Below are positions 53,773-62,149 of a DNA stretch of 64,000 nt, in pieces. The DNA is taken from positions 1,860,001-1,924,000 of the forward strand of contig NZ_RJJY01000001.1 of NCBI RefSeq assembly GCF_003751085.1. The letters run 5' to 3'. A model generated the notes under the pieces. It did not search any database. It was not told where the DNA came from and saw only the letters and a list, made by a program, of their open reading frames with translations. The first letter of the stretch is position 1, and each line of letters begins with the position of its first letter. This DNA comes from Micromonospora sp. Llam0. GTDB lineage: Bacteria; Actinomycetota; Actinomycetes; Mycobacteriales; Micromonosporaceae. The position numbers and the translations under genes are program-made.

Positions 53773-55278
53773 ATGATCAGACGTTCCCCACGAGGGCCGC
53801 GGCAGCTCCGGACCGTGGCAGTGGCGGCGATCGCCGTCCTGTTCGGCAGCACCGCGGTGGCGACACCGAGTCATGCAGGGACCCCGTTCGACGTGGACTG
53901 CGCCGACGCCACCGACGCGCTGGCGGTCGAGCTGTGCCTGGCCCAGGCGTCGGCGGCGGGCACCGACGACCCCGGACTCGGCGTCGACGAGATCGACAGC
54001 AGTCGGAACCTGCGTCAGATCGCCAGCCTGCCCAAGCCCGCGCCGTTCGACACCGAGTCCTCGTTGAACTCGGACCTCGCCTTCCAGGGCAGGTACGCCT
54101 TCGTCGGCAACTACAACGGCTTCGTGATCTACGACATCGCCAACCCACGGCGGCCACGGCTGGTGTCGCAGGTGGTCTGCCCGGGCGGGCAGAACGACGT
54201 GTCGGTCCACGGTGACCTGCTGTTCCTGTCGACCGACTCGTCGCGCAGTGACGACTCCTGCGCCAGCACCTCCCAGTCCGCGTCGGTGAAGGAGTCCTGG
54301 GAGGGCATCAAGATCTTCGATATCCGGGACAAGAAGAACCCCCGGTACGTCAAGTCCGTCGAGACGAACTGCGGCTCACACACCCACACCCTGGTGCCGG
54401 CGAAGAGCCGCGCGTTCGTGTACCTCTACGTGTCGTCGTACAGTCCGTCGACGAATTTCCCGGACTGCCAGCCGCCGCACGACCTGATCTCAATCGTCAA
54501 GGTGCCGTTGAAGAAGCCGACCGCCGCAGCCGTGGTGGCCACTCCGGCGATCTTCCCGGACGGCGGCAACCCGGGCGGCAACGGCAGCTCCACCACCAGC
54601 GGCTGCCACGACATCACCGCGTACCCGCAGAAGGACCTCGCGGCGGGCGCCTGCATGGGCGACGGCGTGCTGCTGGACATCTCCGACCGGGAAGCGCCCC
54701 GGGTCGTCCACCAGGTCCGGGACACCACCAACTTCGCCTTCTGGCACTCGGCGACGTTCAACAACTCGGGCACCAAGGTGGTCTTCACCGACGAACTCGG
54801 CGGCGGTGGGGCGGCGACCTGCAACCCGACCATCGGCCCCGAGCGGGGGGCGAACGCGATCTACGACATCACCGGTACGGGTGACGCGCGGACGCTGGTC
54901 TTCCGCAGCTACTTCAAGATCCCCCGGACCAACGGGTCGACCGAGAACTGCGTGGCACACAACGGCTCGCTGATCCCGGTGCTGGGCCGCGACATCATGG
55001 TCCAGGCCTGGTACCAGGGCGGCATCTCGGTCTGGGACTTCACCAACTCGGCGAGGCCGCAGGAGATCGCCTACTGGGAGCGGGGGCCGGTCTCGGACAC
55101 CCGGATGGTCACCGGCGGACCGTGGTCGACGTACTACTACAACGGCTACATCTACTCCAGTGACATCCAGAAGGGCCTGGATGTGCTGGATCTCAAGGAC
55201 TGGCGGACGGCGAGCGCCAAGCTGGTCCGGTTCCCGGAGCTGAACGTGCAGACCCAGCCCTGGTACCTCAGCTGGTGA
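53773..55278 (+). CDS. Secreted LVIVD-repeat-like beta-propeller protein
   Basis: A 501-residue protein from ATG 53773 (GAAGGG upstream). The signal peptide (TVAVAAIAVLFGSTAVATPS) cleaves near SHA-GT. The mature chain repeats the motif of LVIVD proteins: GRYAFVGNYNGFVIYDIANP, then GIKIFDIRDKKNPRYVKSVE, GVLLDISDREAPRVVHQVRD, GISVWDFTNSARPQEIAYWE and GLDVLDLKDW, consistent with propeller blades. About eight cysteines suggest disulfides outside the cell. No enzymatic motif is seen; it may be a binding protein. It ends in a strong hairpin. Confidence 0.83.
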   Translation: MIRRSPRGPRQLRTVAVAAIAVLFGSTAVATPSHAGTPFDVDCADATDALAVELCLAQASAAGTDDPGLGVDEIDSSRNLRQIASLPKPAPFDTESSLNSDLAFQGRYAFVGNYNGFVIYDIANPRRPRLVSQVVCPGGQNDVSVHGDLLFLSTDSSRSDDSCASTSQSASVKESWEGIKIFDIRDKKNPRYVKSVETNCGSHTHTLVPAKSRAFVYLYVSSYSPSTNFPDCQPPHDLISIVKVPLKKPTAAAVVATPAIFPDGGNPGGNGSSTTSGCHDITAYPQKDLAAGACMGDGVLLDISDREAPRVVHQVRDTTNFAFWHSATFNNSGTKVVFTDELGGGGAATCNPTIGPERGANAIYDITGTGDARTLVFRSYFKIPRTNGSTENCVAHNGSLIPVLGRDIMVQAWYQGGISVWDFTNSARPQEIAYWERGPVSDTRMVTGGPWSTYYYNGYIYSSDIQKGLDVLDLKDWRTASAKLVRFPELNVQTQPWYLSW

Positions 55279-55304
55279 CGCCGCACCGGTGACACCGAGG
55301 CACC

Positions 55305-55340
55305 CGGTGGGTGGTCGGACCGTGGTCCGACCACCCACCG
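55305..55340 (+). terminator. Near-perfect 17-bp inverted repeat after the LVIVD-type gene
   Basis: 55305-55321 pairs with 55324-55340 (inner arm GGTGGGTGGTCGGACC). With only two unpaired central bases the inner pairs must open into a loop. It lies 27 bases after the stop and is a probable terminator. Confidence 0.75.
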
Positions 55341-55498
55341 CGCCCGACCGATCCTGAATGGTTGGCCGGATGTTCATCCAAGAGTCGCCGGACGTTCGGC
55401 TTCGGCGCGTTGCGCTCGGTGGCGGTGCCGCCGGCAGGACTGGAGTGGTTGGACACAACGGCGGTCCCGTCGTCGAGGTTGACGCGTCGGAGGTGGCG

Positions 55499-56467
55499 GT
55501 GACGGGACAAGCTGTGGTGTTCGGTGCTGGCGGTGACGGCTGGGCCGGCTGGCAGTTGGGGATGCTCGTCGGACTCGACCGGGCGGGTGCCGGACTGCGT
55601 ACCCCGGACCTGGTGGTGGGGACGTCGACCGGTGCCCTGGTGGCGGCGCTGGTCTATGGCGACGCTGGCCCTGCCGCAGCCGTGCGGACCGTACGGCGGG
55701 TCGGGACCTGGCCGGTGACGGCCCGGCAGAGCGACTACGAACTGGTTGACGAGACCCGCCGGAGCCTGCGCGCCGGCGGTGCCACGTCGTCGCAGGCCGG
55801 AGTGCAGCTCGGTCGGTTGGCGCTCGCCGCCGACCCGTCGGACGCCGCCGTCTCGGCCATGGCGGACCTGCTGCGGGACCACCGCTGGCCCAGCGCGCCC
55901 CGGCTGCTGGTCACCGCGGTCGACGCGGACAGCGGTCAGTTGGTCGCGTGGGACTCGACGGCCGGCATAGCCCTGCCACGCGCGGTGGCGGCCAGCTGCG
56001 CGCTGCCGGGGGTGACCGGGCCGGTGGCGGTGGACGGCCGCCGGTACGTCAGCGGCGCGGTCCGTTCGACGAGCAACCCGGACCTGGCGGCCGGCGCGGC
56101 GACGGTGATGGTTCTGGCCGATGGCGGGCCGGCGGAGGTCGAGGCGGCGGCCTGGTGGGACCGTCCCGCCGCCGGTTGTCCCGCCACGCTCGTCTTCCTG
56201 ACGCCGGACGCGACAGCGCGAGCCGCGTTCACCGGCGACCCGGATGATCCTGTCGTGTTCGCGGCGGCGCTCGCCGCCGGTGAGCGCCAGTCGTCCGGGT
56301 ACGCCAGCCAGGTTCGCGCCCGCTGGGGGACGTCAACCGAGCACGGCGGCGATCAGCAGCAGGGTGACGGCGGTGGCGACCGTGGAGAGCACCACCGAGT
56401 CGCGGGCGAGGCGTTGACCGCGCTGGTACCGGGTGGCGAAGATGAAGACGTTCTGCGCCGTCGGTAG
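55499..56467 (+). CDS. Patatin-like phospholipase family protein with altered catalytic dyad
   Basis: About 322 residues. GTG 55499 is chosen because GGAGG sits seven bases upstream and the protein then starts, as in relatives, right before the glycine-rich loop (AVVFGAGGDGWAGWQLGML). The nucleophile elbow is intact: VVGTSTGALVAAL with Ser43. The usual aspartate of the DG(G/A) motif is replaced: DGRRYVSGAVRSTSNPDLAA has Ser185 where family members have Asp. The Ser-Asp dyad is therefore broken. The normal family end is near 56330; the last ~45 residues read through the antisense of the convergent transporter gene and look like low-complexity shadow sequence, suggesting a lost stop codon. Confidence 0.77.
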   Translation: MTGQAVVFGAGGDGWAGWQLGMLVGLDRAGAGLRTPDLVVGTSTGALVAALVYGDAGPAAAVRTVRRVGTWPVTARQSDYELVDETRRSLRAGGATSSQAGVQLGRLALAADPSDAAVSAMADLLRDHRWPSAPRLLVTAVDADSGQLVAWDSTAGIALPRAVAASCALPGVTGPVAVDGRRYVSGAVRSTSNPDLAAGAATVMVLADGGPAEVEAAAWWDRPAAGCPATLVFLTPDATARAAFTGDPDDPVVFAAALAAGERQSSGYASQVRARWGTSTEHGGDQQQGDGGGDRGEHHRVAGEALTALVPGGEDEDVLRRR

Positions 56468-57256
56468 CGCGGCGGTGACCACCGCGGCGAGCAACGCGGT
56501 GCCGCTGAGGCCGAGACCGTGTCGGGCGATCAGATAGGCCACCGCCGGCTGGCCGAGCACCTTGAGGGCGACAGCCGTGTAGCGTTCCCGGGCCTGCGGG
56601 TCGGCCGCCAGCGGCCGGCTTCCGGGCAGGGACATTCCGAGGGCGAGCAGAGCCAGCGGTACGGCGGCCGCACCGAGCAGCTCGAAGGGCCGCAGCAGTT
56701 CGGCGGGGGGCTGCCACTGGCTGACCGCCAGCGCCAGGCCCGCGGCCGAGGCGATCATGATCGGGTTGCGGGCCGGCAGGGACAGCAGCCGACGGACGGA
56801 CGGGCGGCGGTCGCCGGCGGTGAGGTCCAGGACGGCGAAGGCCACCGGTGCCGCGACGAGTACCTGGAACAGCAGCACCGGCGCGACGACCGAGACGTCG
56901 TCGAGCACGTACGCCGCTACCGGGATGCCGAGGTTGGCTGCGTTCACATAGGACGCGCCGAGCGCGCCGATGGTGACGTCGCCGGCCGGCCGGTGCCACA
57001 GCCAACCGGCGAGTGCCAGGTAGCCGGCCGCCACCACCACGGTGCTCGCCAGGTAGGCGAGGAAGGCGGGGGTGAACACCTCGGTCGGGGACGTGTCGGC
57101 CAGGGTGGTGAACAACAGCGCCGGTGTCGCGACGAAGAAGGCCAGCCGGGCCAGGACGGCGGTGCCGTCCGGGCCGAGCAGCTCGAAACGGCCGATCAGG
57201 TACCCGATCAGGGTGACCGACCAGATCGCGGCGAACCCGGCGACGATGGCGCGCAT
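56333..57256 (-). CDS. AEC-family (auxin efflux carrier-like) transporter
   Basis: A 307-residue protein from ATG 57256. It has ten hydrophobic helices in two halves (FAAIWSVTLIGYLIGRFELL, LAFFVATPALLFTTLADT, ..., NPIMIASAAGLALAVS, ..., LLIAAVLG). The first-half motif FFVATPALLFTTLA and mid-protein GASYVNAANLGIPVAAYVL match AEC carriers, which export or import organic anions such as malate. The substrate cannot be read. Its 3' end overlaps the convergent patatin-like gene by 135 bases. Confidence 0.87.
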   Translation of the reverse strand: MRAIVAGFAAIWSVTLIGYLIGRFELLGPDGTAVLARLAFFVATPALLFTTLADTSPTEVFTPAFLAYLASTVVVAAGYLALAGWLWHRPAGDVTIGALGASYVNAANLGIPVAAYVLDDVSVVAPVLLFQVLVAAPVAFAVLDLTAGDRRPSVRRLLSLPARNPIMIASAAGLALAVSQWQPPAELLRPFELLGAAAVPLALLALGMSLPGSRPLAADPQARERYTAVALKVLGQPAVAYLIARHGLGLSGTALLAAVVTAALPTAQNVFIFATRYQRGQRLARDSVVLSTVATAVTLLLIAAVLG

Positions 57257-57534
57257 GTGATCATCCTGCCGGTTCGCCAATAGCACCGAGGTCGGGTATC
57301 CAGAGCGAGCAATCGATTACGGTGCGCTTGTCAATCATCACATTTCTGCAACGCAGTCCGGTATTGACCCGGGAGCGTGTGAACGGCAGCATCGGTTCGT
57401 GCGCAGCCGCCGGCACACCGGGTTGTCCCCTGTGTCCGGTGCTGGCTGCCGCGTCCCACCCGGCTGCCGTTGCGTACGGACACCAGCCGGCGGCCGGGGA
57501 TGCACGCTCCCGGCCGGAACTGTCTAGGAGGACC

Positions 57535-58212
57535 ATGTCGGTCAGCCCTGCCTCGCCGCGCGCCGGCTGGTCCGGTTTGCCACCGTCTGGTGCGGCCCGT
57601 CCGCCCGCCGCTCCCCGGCGGGGGACCGGCCCGGCGATGGCGACCGTGACCGTCACCGTGTCGATTCCGCTCACCGCTGGCGAGGAAGCGCTCTCGTCGT
57701 CCGCCCGCCGGTTGTTGGAGGCCGCCCGGGAGCTGGTGGAACGAGGTGAGGCGACGGTGGAGATGCCGGCGGTCGACGCGGCCCGCGCGCAGCCCGGCGC
57801 GGTTCTCGACCAGATCGTCGCCGGCCGTGACGGGCTGGCTCCGACGGCGGCGGCCGGCGGGGCGTTCACCGACCCCGCTACCCGGTCGCGGCGGACCGCC
57901 ACGGTCGCCGTGCCGGCACTGCACGTCATGGTCGCTTCGCGGACCGTTCTGTTGGATGGCGAGCCGCTGCTGTTGACCCGACTCGAGTTCGACCTGCTGC
58001 TGCACCTGGTGGAGAACCCTCGCCGGGTCTTCACCCGGCTGCAGCTGCTCGCCGCGGTGTGGGGCTACGAGCACACCGGAGTGCGTACCGTGGACGTGCA
58101 CATCCGCCGGCTCCGCGGCAAGGTGGGCAACTCGCCCCTGATCACCACCGTGTACGGCGTCGGCTACCGACTCGCCGACGACGTCCGGATCACCATCGAC
58201 ACCACCGGCTGA
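57535..58212 (+). CDS. Orphan OmpR/PhoB-type winged-helix regulator without receiver domain
   Basis: A 225-residue protein from ATG 57535 with AGGAGGA upstream. Residues 1-120 are Pro/Ala-rich, then a short helical stretch (SARRLLEAARELVERGEATV); there is no response-regulator receiver and no phosphoacceptor aspartate motif. The C-terminal ~95 residues are a complete winged helix (TRLEFDLLLHLVENPRRVFT, LLAAVWGYEHTGVRTVDVHI, PLITTVYGVGYRLA). No histidine kinase gene is near. A GGGTAT at 57294 has a GTTC 18 bases upstream, slightly long for a SigB promoter. Confidence 0.83.
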   Translation: MSVSPASPRAGWSGLPPSGAARPPAAPRRGTGPAMATVTVTVSIPLTAGEEALSSSARRLLEAARELVERGEATVEMPAVDAARAQPGAVLDQIVAGRDGLAPTAAAGGAFTDPATRSRRTATVAVPALHVMVASRTVLLDGEPLLLTRLEFDLLLHLVENPRRVFTRLQLLAAVWGYEHTGVRTVDVHIRRLRGKVGNSPLITTVYGVGYRLADDVRITIDTTG

Positions 58213-58270
58213 CCACCCCGCCGGCATCGGCGAGGCCCGAGGGAGCGTGGCCGGCCAGGGGGTCGGCCGG

Positions 58271-58296
58271 GTTTGCCTGCCGTCGGCGACGGGTAA
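58271..58296 (+). promoter_or_regulatory. SigB/SigF-like promoter, GTTT-N16-GGGTAA
   Basis: GTTT (58271-58274), a 16-base spacer and GGGTAA (58291-58296), 82 bases before the TraR/DksA-type gene. One mismatch in the -10 box. Confidence 0.5.
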
Positions 58297-58378
58297 GTGG
58301 CGGATCTTCGCGGCGACCCGGCACCGGAGTCCGAGCCGGTCGTGGCTCGCCGTACTCGATCTGAAGGGGGACGGGCGC

Positions 58379-58807
58379 ATGCTGACGCATGACGTGAACC
58401 GGCGACCGGGTCTCGGTGCACCGGGAACCATCGGCGTACCGGGAACCATCGACAGTGATCGGATCCACGCCGCGCTGACCAGCCGGTACCAGGAGCTGAC
58501 GGCTGAGTACGAGCAGGCGATGACGCAGAGCCAGGTGCTGCGGCTGGTCGAAGGGGGCGACACCGCCGGCGACGACCAGGCCGACAGCGGTACGAAGACC
58601 GCCGAGCGGGACGCGGCCCAGTCTTTGATCCGTACCATCCTGGAGCGTCGCACCCAGTTCGAGCATGCCCTGGCCCGTCTCGCCGCCGGCGACTACGGGC
58701 GTTGCGAGGGCTGCGCCGCGGCCATTCCGGTGGAGCGGCTGGAGATCTATCCCTCGGCCACCACCTGCGTCACCTGCAAGCAGTCTCGTGAACGGCGGGC
58801 GGCCTGA
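58379..58807 (+). CDS. TraR/DksA-family zinc-finger protein
   Basis: A 142-residue protein from ATG 58379 (GAAGGGGG upstream). A helical coiled-coil segment (~28-100, ALTSRYQELTAEYEQAMTQS to LERRTQFEHALARLAAGDYG) leads into a C4 zinc finger (RCEGCAAAIP...TCVTCK), the DksA/TraR layout. Such proteins enter the secondary channel of RNA polymerase or bind elsewhere, and small actinobacterial versions are stress associated. The acidic coiled-coil tip DxxDA of true DksA is not evident. The DUF2267 gene follows by 68 bases and may share its SigB-like promoter. Confidence 0.85.
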   Translation: MLTHDVNRRPGLGAPGTIGVPGTIDSDRIHAALTSRYQELTAEYEQAMTQSQVLRLVEGGDTAGDDQADSGTKTAERDAAQSLIRTILERRTQFEHALARLAAGDYGRCEGCAAAIPVERLEIYPSATTCVTCKQSRERRAA

Positions 58808-58875
58808 CCGCCGCCGCCCGGATCACGAGCGCCCCCCCGGATCACCGGCACCACGAACCGACGAGGGAGCACGAA

Positions 58876-59307
58876 ATGACGACTGCCCAGTTGACTGCCA
58901 TTGACGCCACGGTTGACAAGACCAACCGGTTGCTCAGCGAGATCGAACACGAACTCGGCTGGCCGGCCCAGCGCCGCCAGCAGTCCTACTCGGCGCTCGC
59001 CGCCGTGCTGCACACATTGCGCGACCGGCTACCACTGGCCGAGGTGGTGCAGCTCGCGGCGCAACTGCCGCTGCTGGTCCGCGGGCTGTACTACGAGGGA
59101 TGGGACGCCACCTCGGCGCCGGCGAAGCTGGACCGTGCCGAGTTCGTCGCCCGGGTGCGACGGGACTTCCCGTTCGACGTCGAGGGCGGCGCCGAACAGG
59201 TGATCCGGACGGTAAGCCGGGTGCTGCGACGGCACGTCAGCTCCGGCGAGTGGGACGACGTGCTGGCCACCGTACCGGTCGAACTGCGCGATCTGTTGGG
59301 CGACTGA
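58876..59307 (+). CDS. DUF2267 domain protein
   Basis: A 143-residue protein from ATG 58876 (GAGGGAG upstream). Residues ~10-135 match DUF2267: an opening helix LLSEIEHELGWPAQRRQQSY, the conserved LAAVLHTLRDRLPLAEVVQL, AQLPLLVRGLYYEGW and a second homologous half with FPFDVEGGAEQVIRTV. Each half resembles half of a negatively charged helical unit. Function is unknown, but the family is frequent in stress and dormancy gene sets. It is downstream of the TraR/DksA-type gene and convergent with the GH3 gene. Confidence 0.85.
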   Translation: MTTAQLTAIDATVDKTNRLLSEIEHELGWPAQRRQQSYSALAAVLHTLRDRLPLAEVVQLAAQLPLLVRGLYYEGWDATSAPAKLDRAEFVARVRRDFPFDVEGGAEQVIRTVSRVLRRHVSSGEWDDVLATVPVELRDLLGD

Positions 59308-59344
59308 CGCCGCTGCCCGCGCCGCTGCGGGCTGCGGCCCGCCG

Positions 59345-61756
59345 TCACCGTACGGTCACCTCGGTGGCCAGCCGGCGTCGGTGGTCGACCTGTCGCTGGG
59401 CGCCGACCAGCCGGACCGCGACCCGGTGACGGACGTCGGTGCTCGACGCGGCCAGCCGCAGCTCCAGGTCGCCGGGCTCGACGACCCGCCGCCCGTCCCG
59501 CCCGGTGAAACACGACAGGTCGGCGGAGAAGTCGAACTCGACCCAGCGCGCCTGGCCAGCCTGCAACGGCACCCGGGCGTACCCGACCAGCCGGATCACC
59601 GGTCGGGTGACCTGCGCCACCGGATCGTGCAGGTACAGCTGGACGATCTCACTGCCCGCCCGGTCACCGGTGTTGCGTACCCGCAGCCGGATCCGCAGCG
59701 TCCCGTCGGTGCCGATCTGCGCCGGGGCCGCACCCCAGCCGTGCTCGACCCCGTCGACCAGCGGCGTCGACCACTCGAACGAGGTGTACGACAGGCCGTG
59801 GCCGAACGGGTACAGCGGACCGGGATCCACGTTGCTCACCTCGGTCCGGTGCCCGAGCAGCGGGCTGAGGTAGCTGGTCGGCTGGCCGCCGGCCAGCCGG
59901 GGAACCCCGATCGGCAACCTGCCGGACGGGCAGATCCGGCCGCTGAGCACACCGGCGACCGCGCCGCCTCCCTCGGCGCCGGGGAAGAACACCTGCACCA
60001 CCCCGGCCAGCCGGTCGGCGTACCGGCCGAGCGCGTACGGGCGTCCGGTCAGCAGTACCAGCACCACCGGAGTGCCGGTGGCGACCAACGCCTCGATCAA
60101 CTCACCCTGCCGTCCGGGCAGTTCCAGGTCGGTGGCGTCGCAGCCCTCGCCGGAGGTCCCGGCGCCGAACAGCCCGGCCCGGTCCCCGACCACCGCGACA
60201 CAGACGTCGGCCCGCGCCGCGGCGTCTGCGGCCACCACGATGCCCGGGGTGTCCTGCCCGTCCACCGGGCCGGTGGCGACGTGTTCGATGGCCGCCGCAG
60301 GCAGTTCGGCCCGCAGCGCGGCCAGGACGGTCTCCATCGGAGGCTGGTCCCCGATGCCGGCCGGGACGGTACCGACGTGGCTGGGGAACGTGTAGCAGCC
60401 CAACAACCCGGCGACCGAGTCGGCCAGCGGTCCGACCACCGCGATGCGGCCCCGCTCGGGCAGCGGGAGGACGGCGTCGTTGGCCAGCAGCACCACCGAT
60501 TCCTCGGCCAGCCGCCGGGCCAGGTCCCGGTTCGCCGGCGGGTCCAGGTCGATCCCAGGCCCAGCAGACCGCCCGCCCGCCTCGCTCGTGCGGTCCACGC
60601 CGGCCAGCGCCGGTGGCACCGGATCCCAGTCCGGGTCGAGCAACCCCAGCTCACACTTCTGCCGCAGGACGCGGGTGACGGCCCGGTCGACCACCGACTC
60701 CGGTACGGCGCCCTTCCGGACCGCCTCGACGAGCGGGGCACCGTAGCACCGTACCGCCGGCAGTTCGACGTCGACCCCGGCGCTGAGCGCCAGGGCGGCG
60801 GCGGTACTGGGACCGTCGGCCACCCGGTGCAGCAGTTCCAGGAACGAGACACCGAAGTAGTCCGCGACCACGGTGCCGGTGAACCCCCAGCGGCCCCGGA
60901 GCAGATCGGTGAGCAGACCGCCGTCCGCCGCCGCCGGGACGCCGTCCACCTCCGCGTACGAGTGCATCACCGACCGGGCGCCGCCGTCGCGGACGGCCAT
61001 CTCGAACGGTGGGAGCAGGACGTCGGCGAACTCCCGCGGGCCGACCGACACCGGCCCGAAGTTGCGCCCCGCCCGGGAGGCCGAGTAACCGGCGAAGTGC
61101 TTGAGGGTGGCCACCACCCCGGCCGATTCCAGCCCGCGTACGTATGCGGTGCCGATCGTGGCGACCAGGTACGGATCCTCGCCGATGGTCTCCTCGGTGC
61201 GACCCCAGCGGGGGTCCCTGGCCACGTCGAGCACCGGGGCCAGTCCCTGGTGCACCCCGACCGACCGCATGTCCTGCCCGATCCGTCCGGCCATCTGCGC
61301 CACCAGGTCGGGGTCGAAGCTGGCACCCCAGGCCAGTGGGGTCGGGTACACGGTGGCGCCCCAGGTCATGAACCCGGTCAGGCACTCCTCGTGGATCAGC
61401 GCGGGAATACCGAACCGGTTGCCGGAGACGATCTCGGCCTGCAGTCGGAGTAGCGCGCGGGCGCCGTCGGCCGGAGTCACCGCTGCGGTGCCGAACGGTC
61501 GGGTCAACTGCCCCAGGCCGGTATGCAGCAGGTCGGCCCAGTCGACCGACTCGTCGACCAGGTCATGCTGCAGCGGGGCCATGTCGTCGATCGAGGCGTT
61601 GGCGCCTCGCCAGTAGCTGTACAGCTGTGCGATCTTCTCCGTCAGCGACATCCGACTGAGCAGGTCGAACACCCGTTCCTCCACCGGTAGGGTGGGTTCG
61701 CGCCACGGCGCTGACCGGTTGGGGGCCTCGTCCAGGGCATGGTCCTTGCCGCTCAC
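59345..61756 (-). CDS. GH3 beta-glycosidase (beta-glucosidase/xylosidase type)
   Basis: An 803-residue protein. GTG 61756 is chosen because AGGAGG sits six bases upstream; the longer frame to 62062 is not supported. The TIM-barrel half has IPALIHEECLTGFMTWGATV, VGVHQGLAPVLDVARDPRWG, ATLKHFAGY and the nucleophile Asp in GTVVADYFGVSFL. The alpha/beta sandwich follows (ESVVLLANDAVLPLPERGRI, GEGCDATDLELPGRQ) and a fibronectin-III-like end (RLRVRNTGDRAGSEIVQLYL). There is no signal peptide, so it should cleave imported oligosaccharides in the cytoplasm. It is divergent from a LacI repressor gene with operator-like palindromes between them. Confidence 0.92.
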   Translation of the reverse strand: MSGKDHALDEAPNRSAPWREPTLPVEERVFDLLSRMSLTEKIAQLYSYWRGANASIDDMAPLQHDLVDESVDWADLLHTGLGQLTRPFGTAAVTPADGARALLRLQAEIVSGNRFGIPALIHEECLTGFMTWGATVYPTPLAWGASFDPDLVAQMAGRIGQDMRSVGVHQGLAPVLDVARDPRWGRTEETIGEDPYLVATIGTAYVRGLESAGVVATLKHFAGYSASRAGRNFGPVSVGPREFADVLLPPFEMAVRDGGARSVMHSYAEVDGVPAAADGGLLTDLLRGRWGFTGTVVADYFGVSFLELLHRVADGPSTAAALALSAGVDVELPAVRCYGAPLVEAVRKGAVPESVVDRAVTRVLRQKCELGLLDPDWDPVPPALAGVDRTSEAGGRSAGPGIDLDPPANRDLARRLAEESVVLLANDAVLPLPERGRIAVVGPLADSVAGLLGCYTFPSHVGTVPAGIGDQPPMETVLAALRAELPAAAIEHVATGPVDGQDTPGIVVAADAAARADVCVAVVGDRAGLFGAGTSGEGCDATDLELPGRQGELIEALVATGTPVVLVLLTGRPYALGRYADRLAGVVQVFFPGAEGGGAVAGVLSGRICPSGRLPIGVPRLAGGQPTSYLSPLLGHRTEVSNVDPGPLYPFGHGLSYTSFEWSTPLVDGVEHGWGAAPAQIGTDGTLRIRLRVRNTGDRAGSEIVQLYLHDPVAQVTRPVIRLVGYARVPLQAGQARWVEFDFSADLSCFTGRDGRRVVEPGDLELRLAASSTDVRHRVAVRLVGAQRQVDHRRRLATEVTVR

Positions 61757-61829
61757 CGGCAGCCTCCTGTCGATCGTCTCCGCGCCAGTCTGATCCCGGC
61801 GTCGCCGGACCGTCGCGCCTGTTTTCCGA

Positions 61830-61847
61830 CATGTTTCCGGAAACTTG
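61830..61847. promoter_or_regulatory. Candidate LacI-family operator (GTTTCCGGAAAC core)
   Basis: An 18-base near-palindrome, CATGTTTCCGGAAACTTG, with a perfect 12-base core and the central CG step typical of LacI-family operators. It lies about 75 bases upstream of the GH3 start on the divergent side. Confidence 0.6.
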
Positions 61848-61960
61848 CGGCCCCGTCGAGATCCGGCGGCCCACAGTTTGCTGGCAGTGTCCGGGTATGC
61901 TCCCGCATCGTGGGGTCCGGAAGTGCCCCACCCGGCTGTCGATTGGGCCACCGCCGCCGG

Positions 61961-61974
61961 ATGTTCCGGAAAGT
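61961..61974. promoter_or_regulatory. Second, shorter operator-like palindrome (TTCCGGAA core)
   Basis: The TTCCGGAA core of the first site is repeated at 61964-61971 inside ATGTTCCGGAAAGT. The two sites lie about 129 bases apart centre to centre, which would allow looping by a tetrameric repressor. Confidence 0.45.
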
Positions 61975-62149
61975 TCCAGTCGGCGGCGTGGCCGACCCGG
62001 TCGCCGGCATCGGCGACACACCGCCGGCCGGGTCGATGCCAAGCGTTTTCCAACTGCGGCAAGATAGGGCCCGGACTCGGCGTACGGAGCCGGACCGGCT
62101 GGCGGAAGGTTCGGCCGTACGCTGAAGCCTCGACGAAGGAGCTGCTGCC

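Larger units (their letters stand above)
61757..62149. other. 393-base divergent control region between GH3 and lacI-type genes
   Basis: No gene is supported. The region contains the operator-like palindromes at 61830-61847 and 61961-61974. A GGGTAT lies at 61893-61898 with GTTT only 13 bases upstream, a poor SigB spacing. The repressor's AAGGAG Shine-Dalgarno sequence lies at 62136-62141. Confidence 0.5.

Noticed and set aside
59345..62062. Longer GH3 start at 62062
   Set aside because: The extra 102 codons cover the operator region and read as shadow; GTG 61756 has AGGAGG at ideal spacing.
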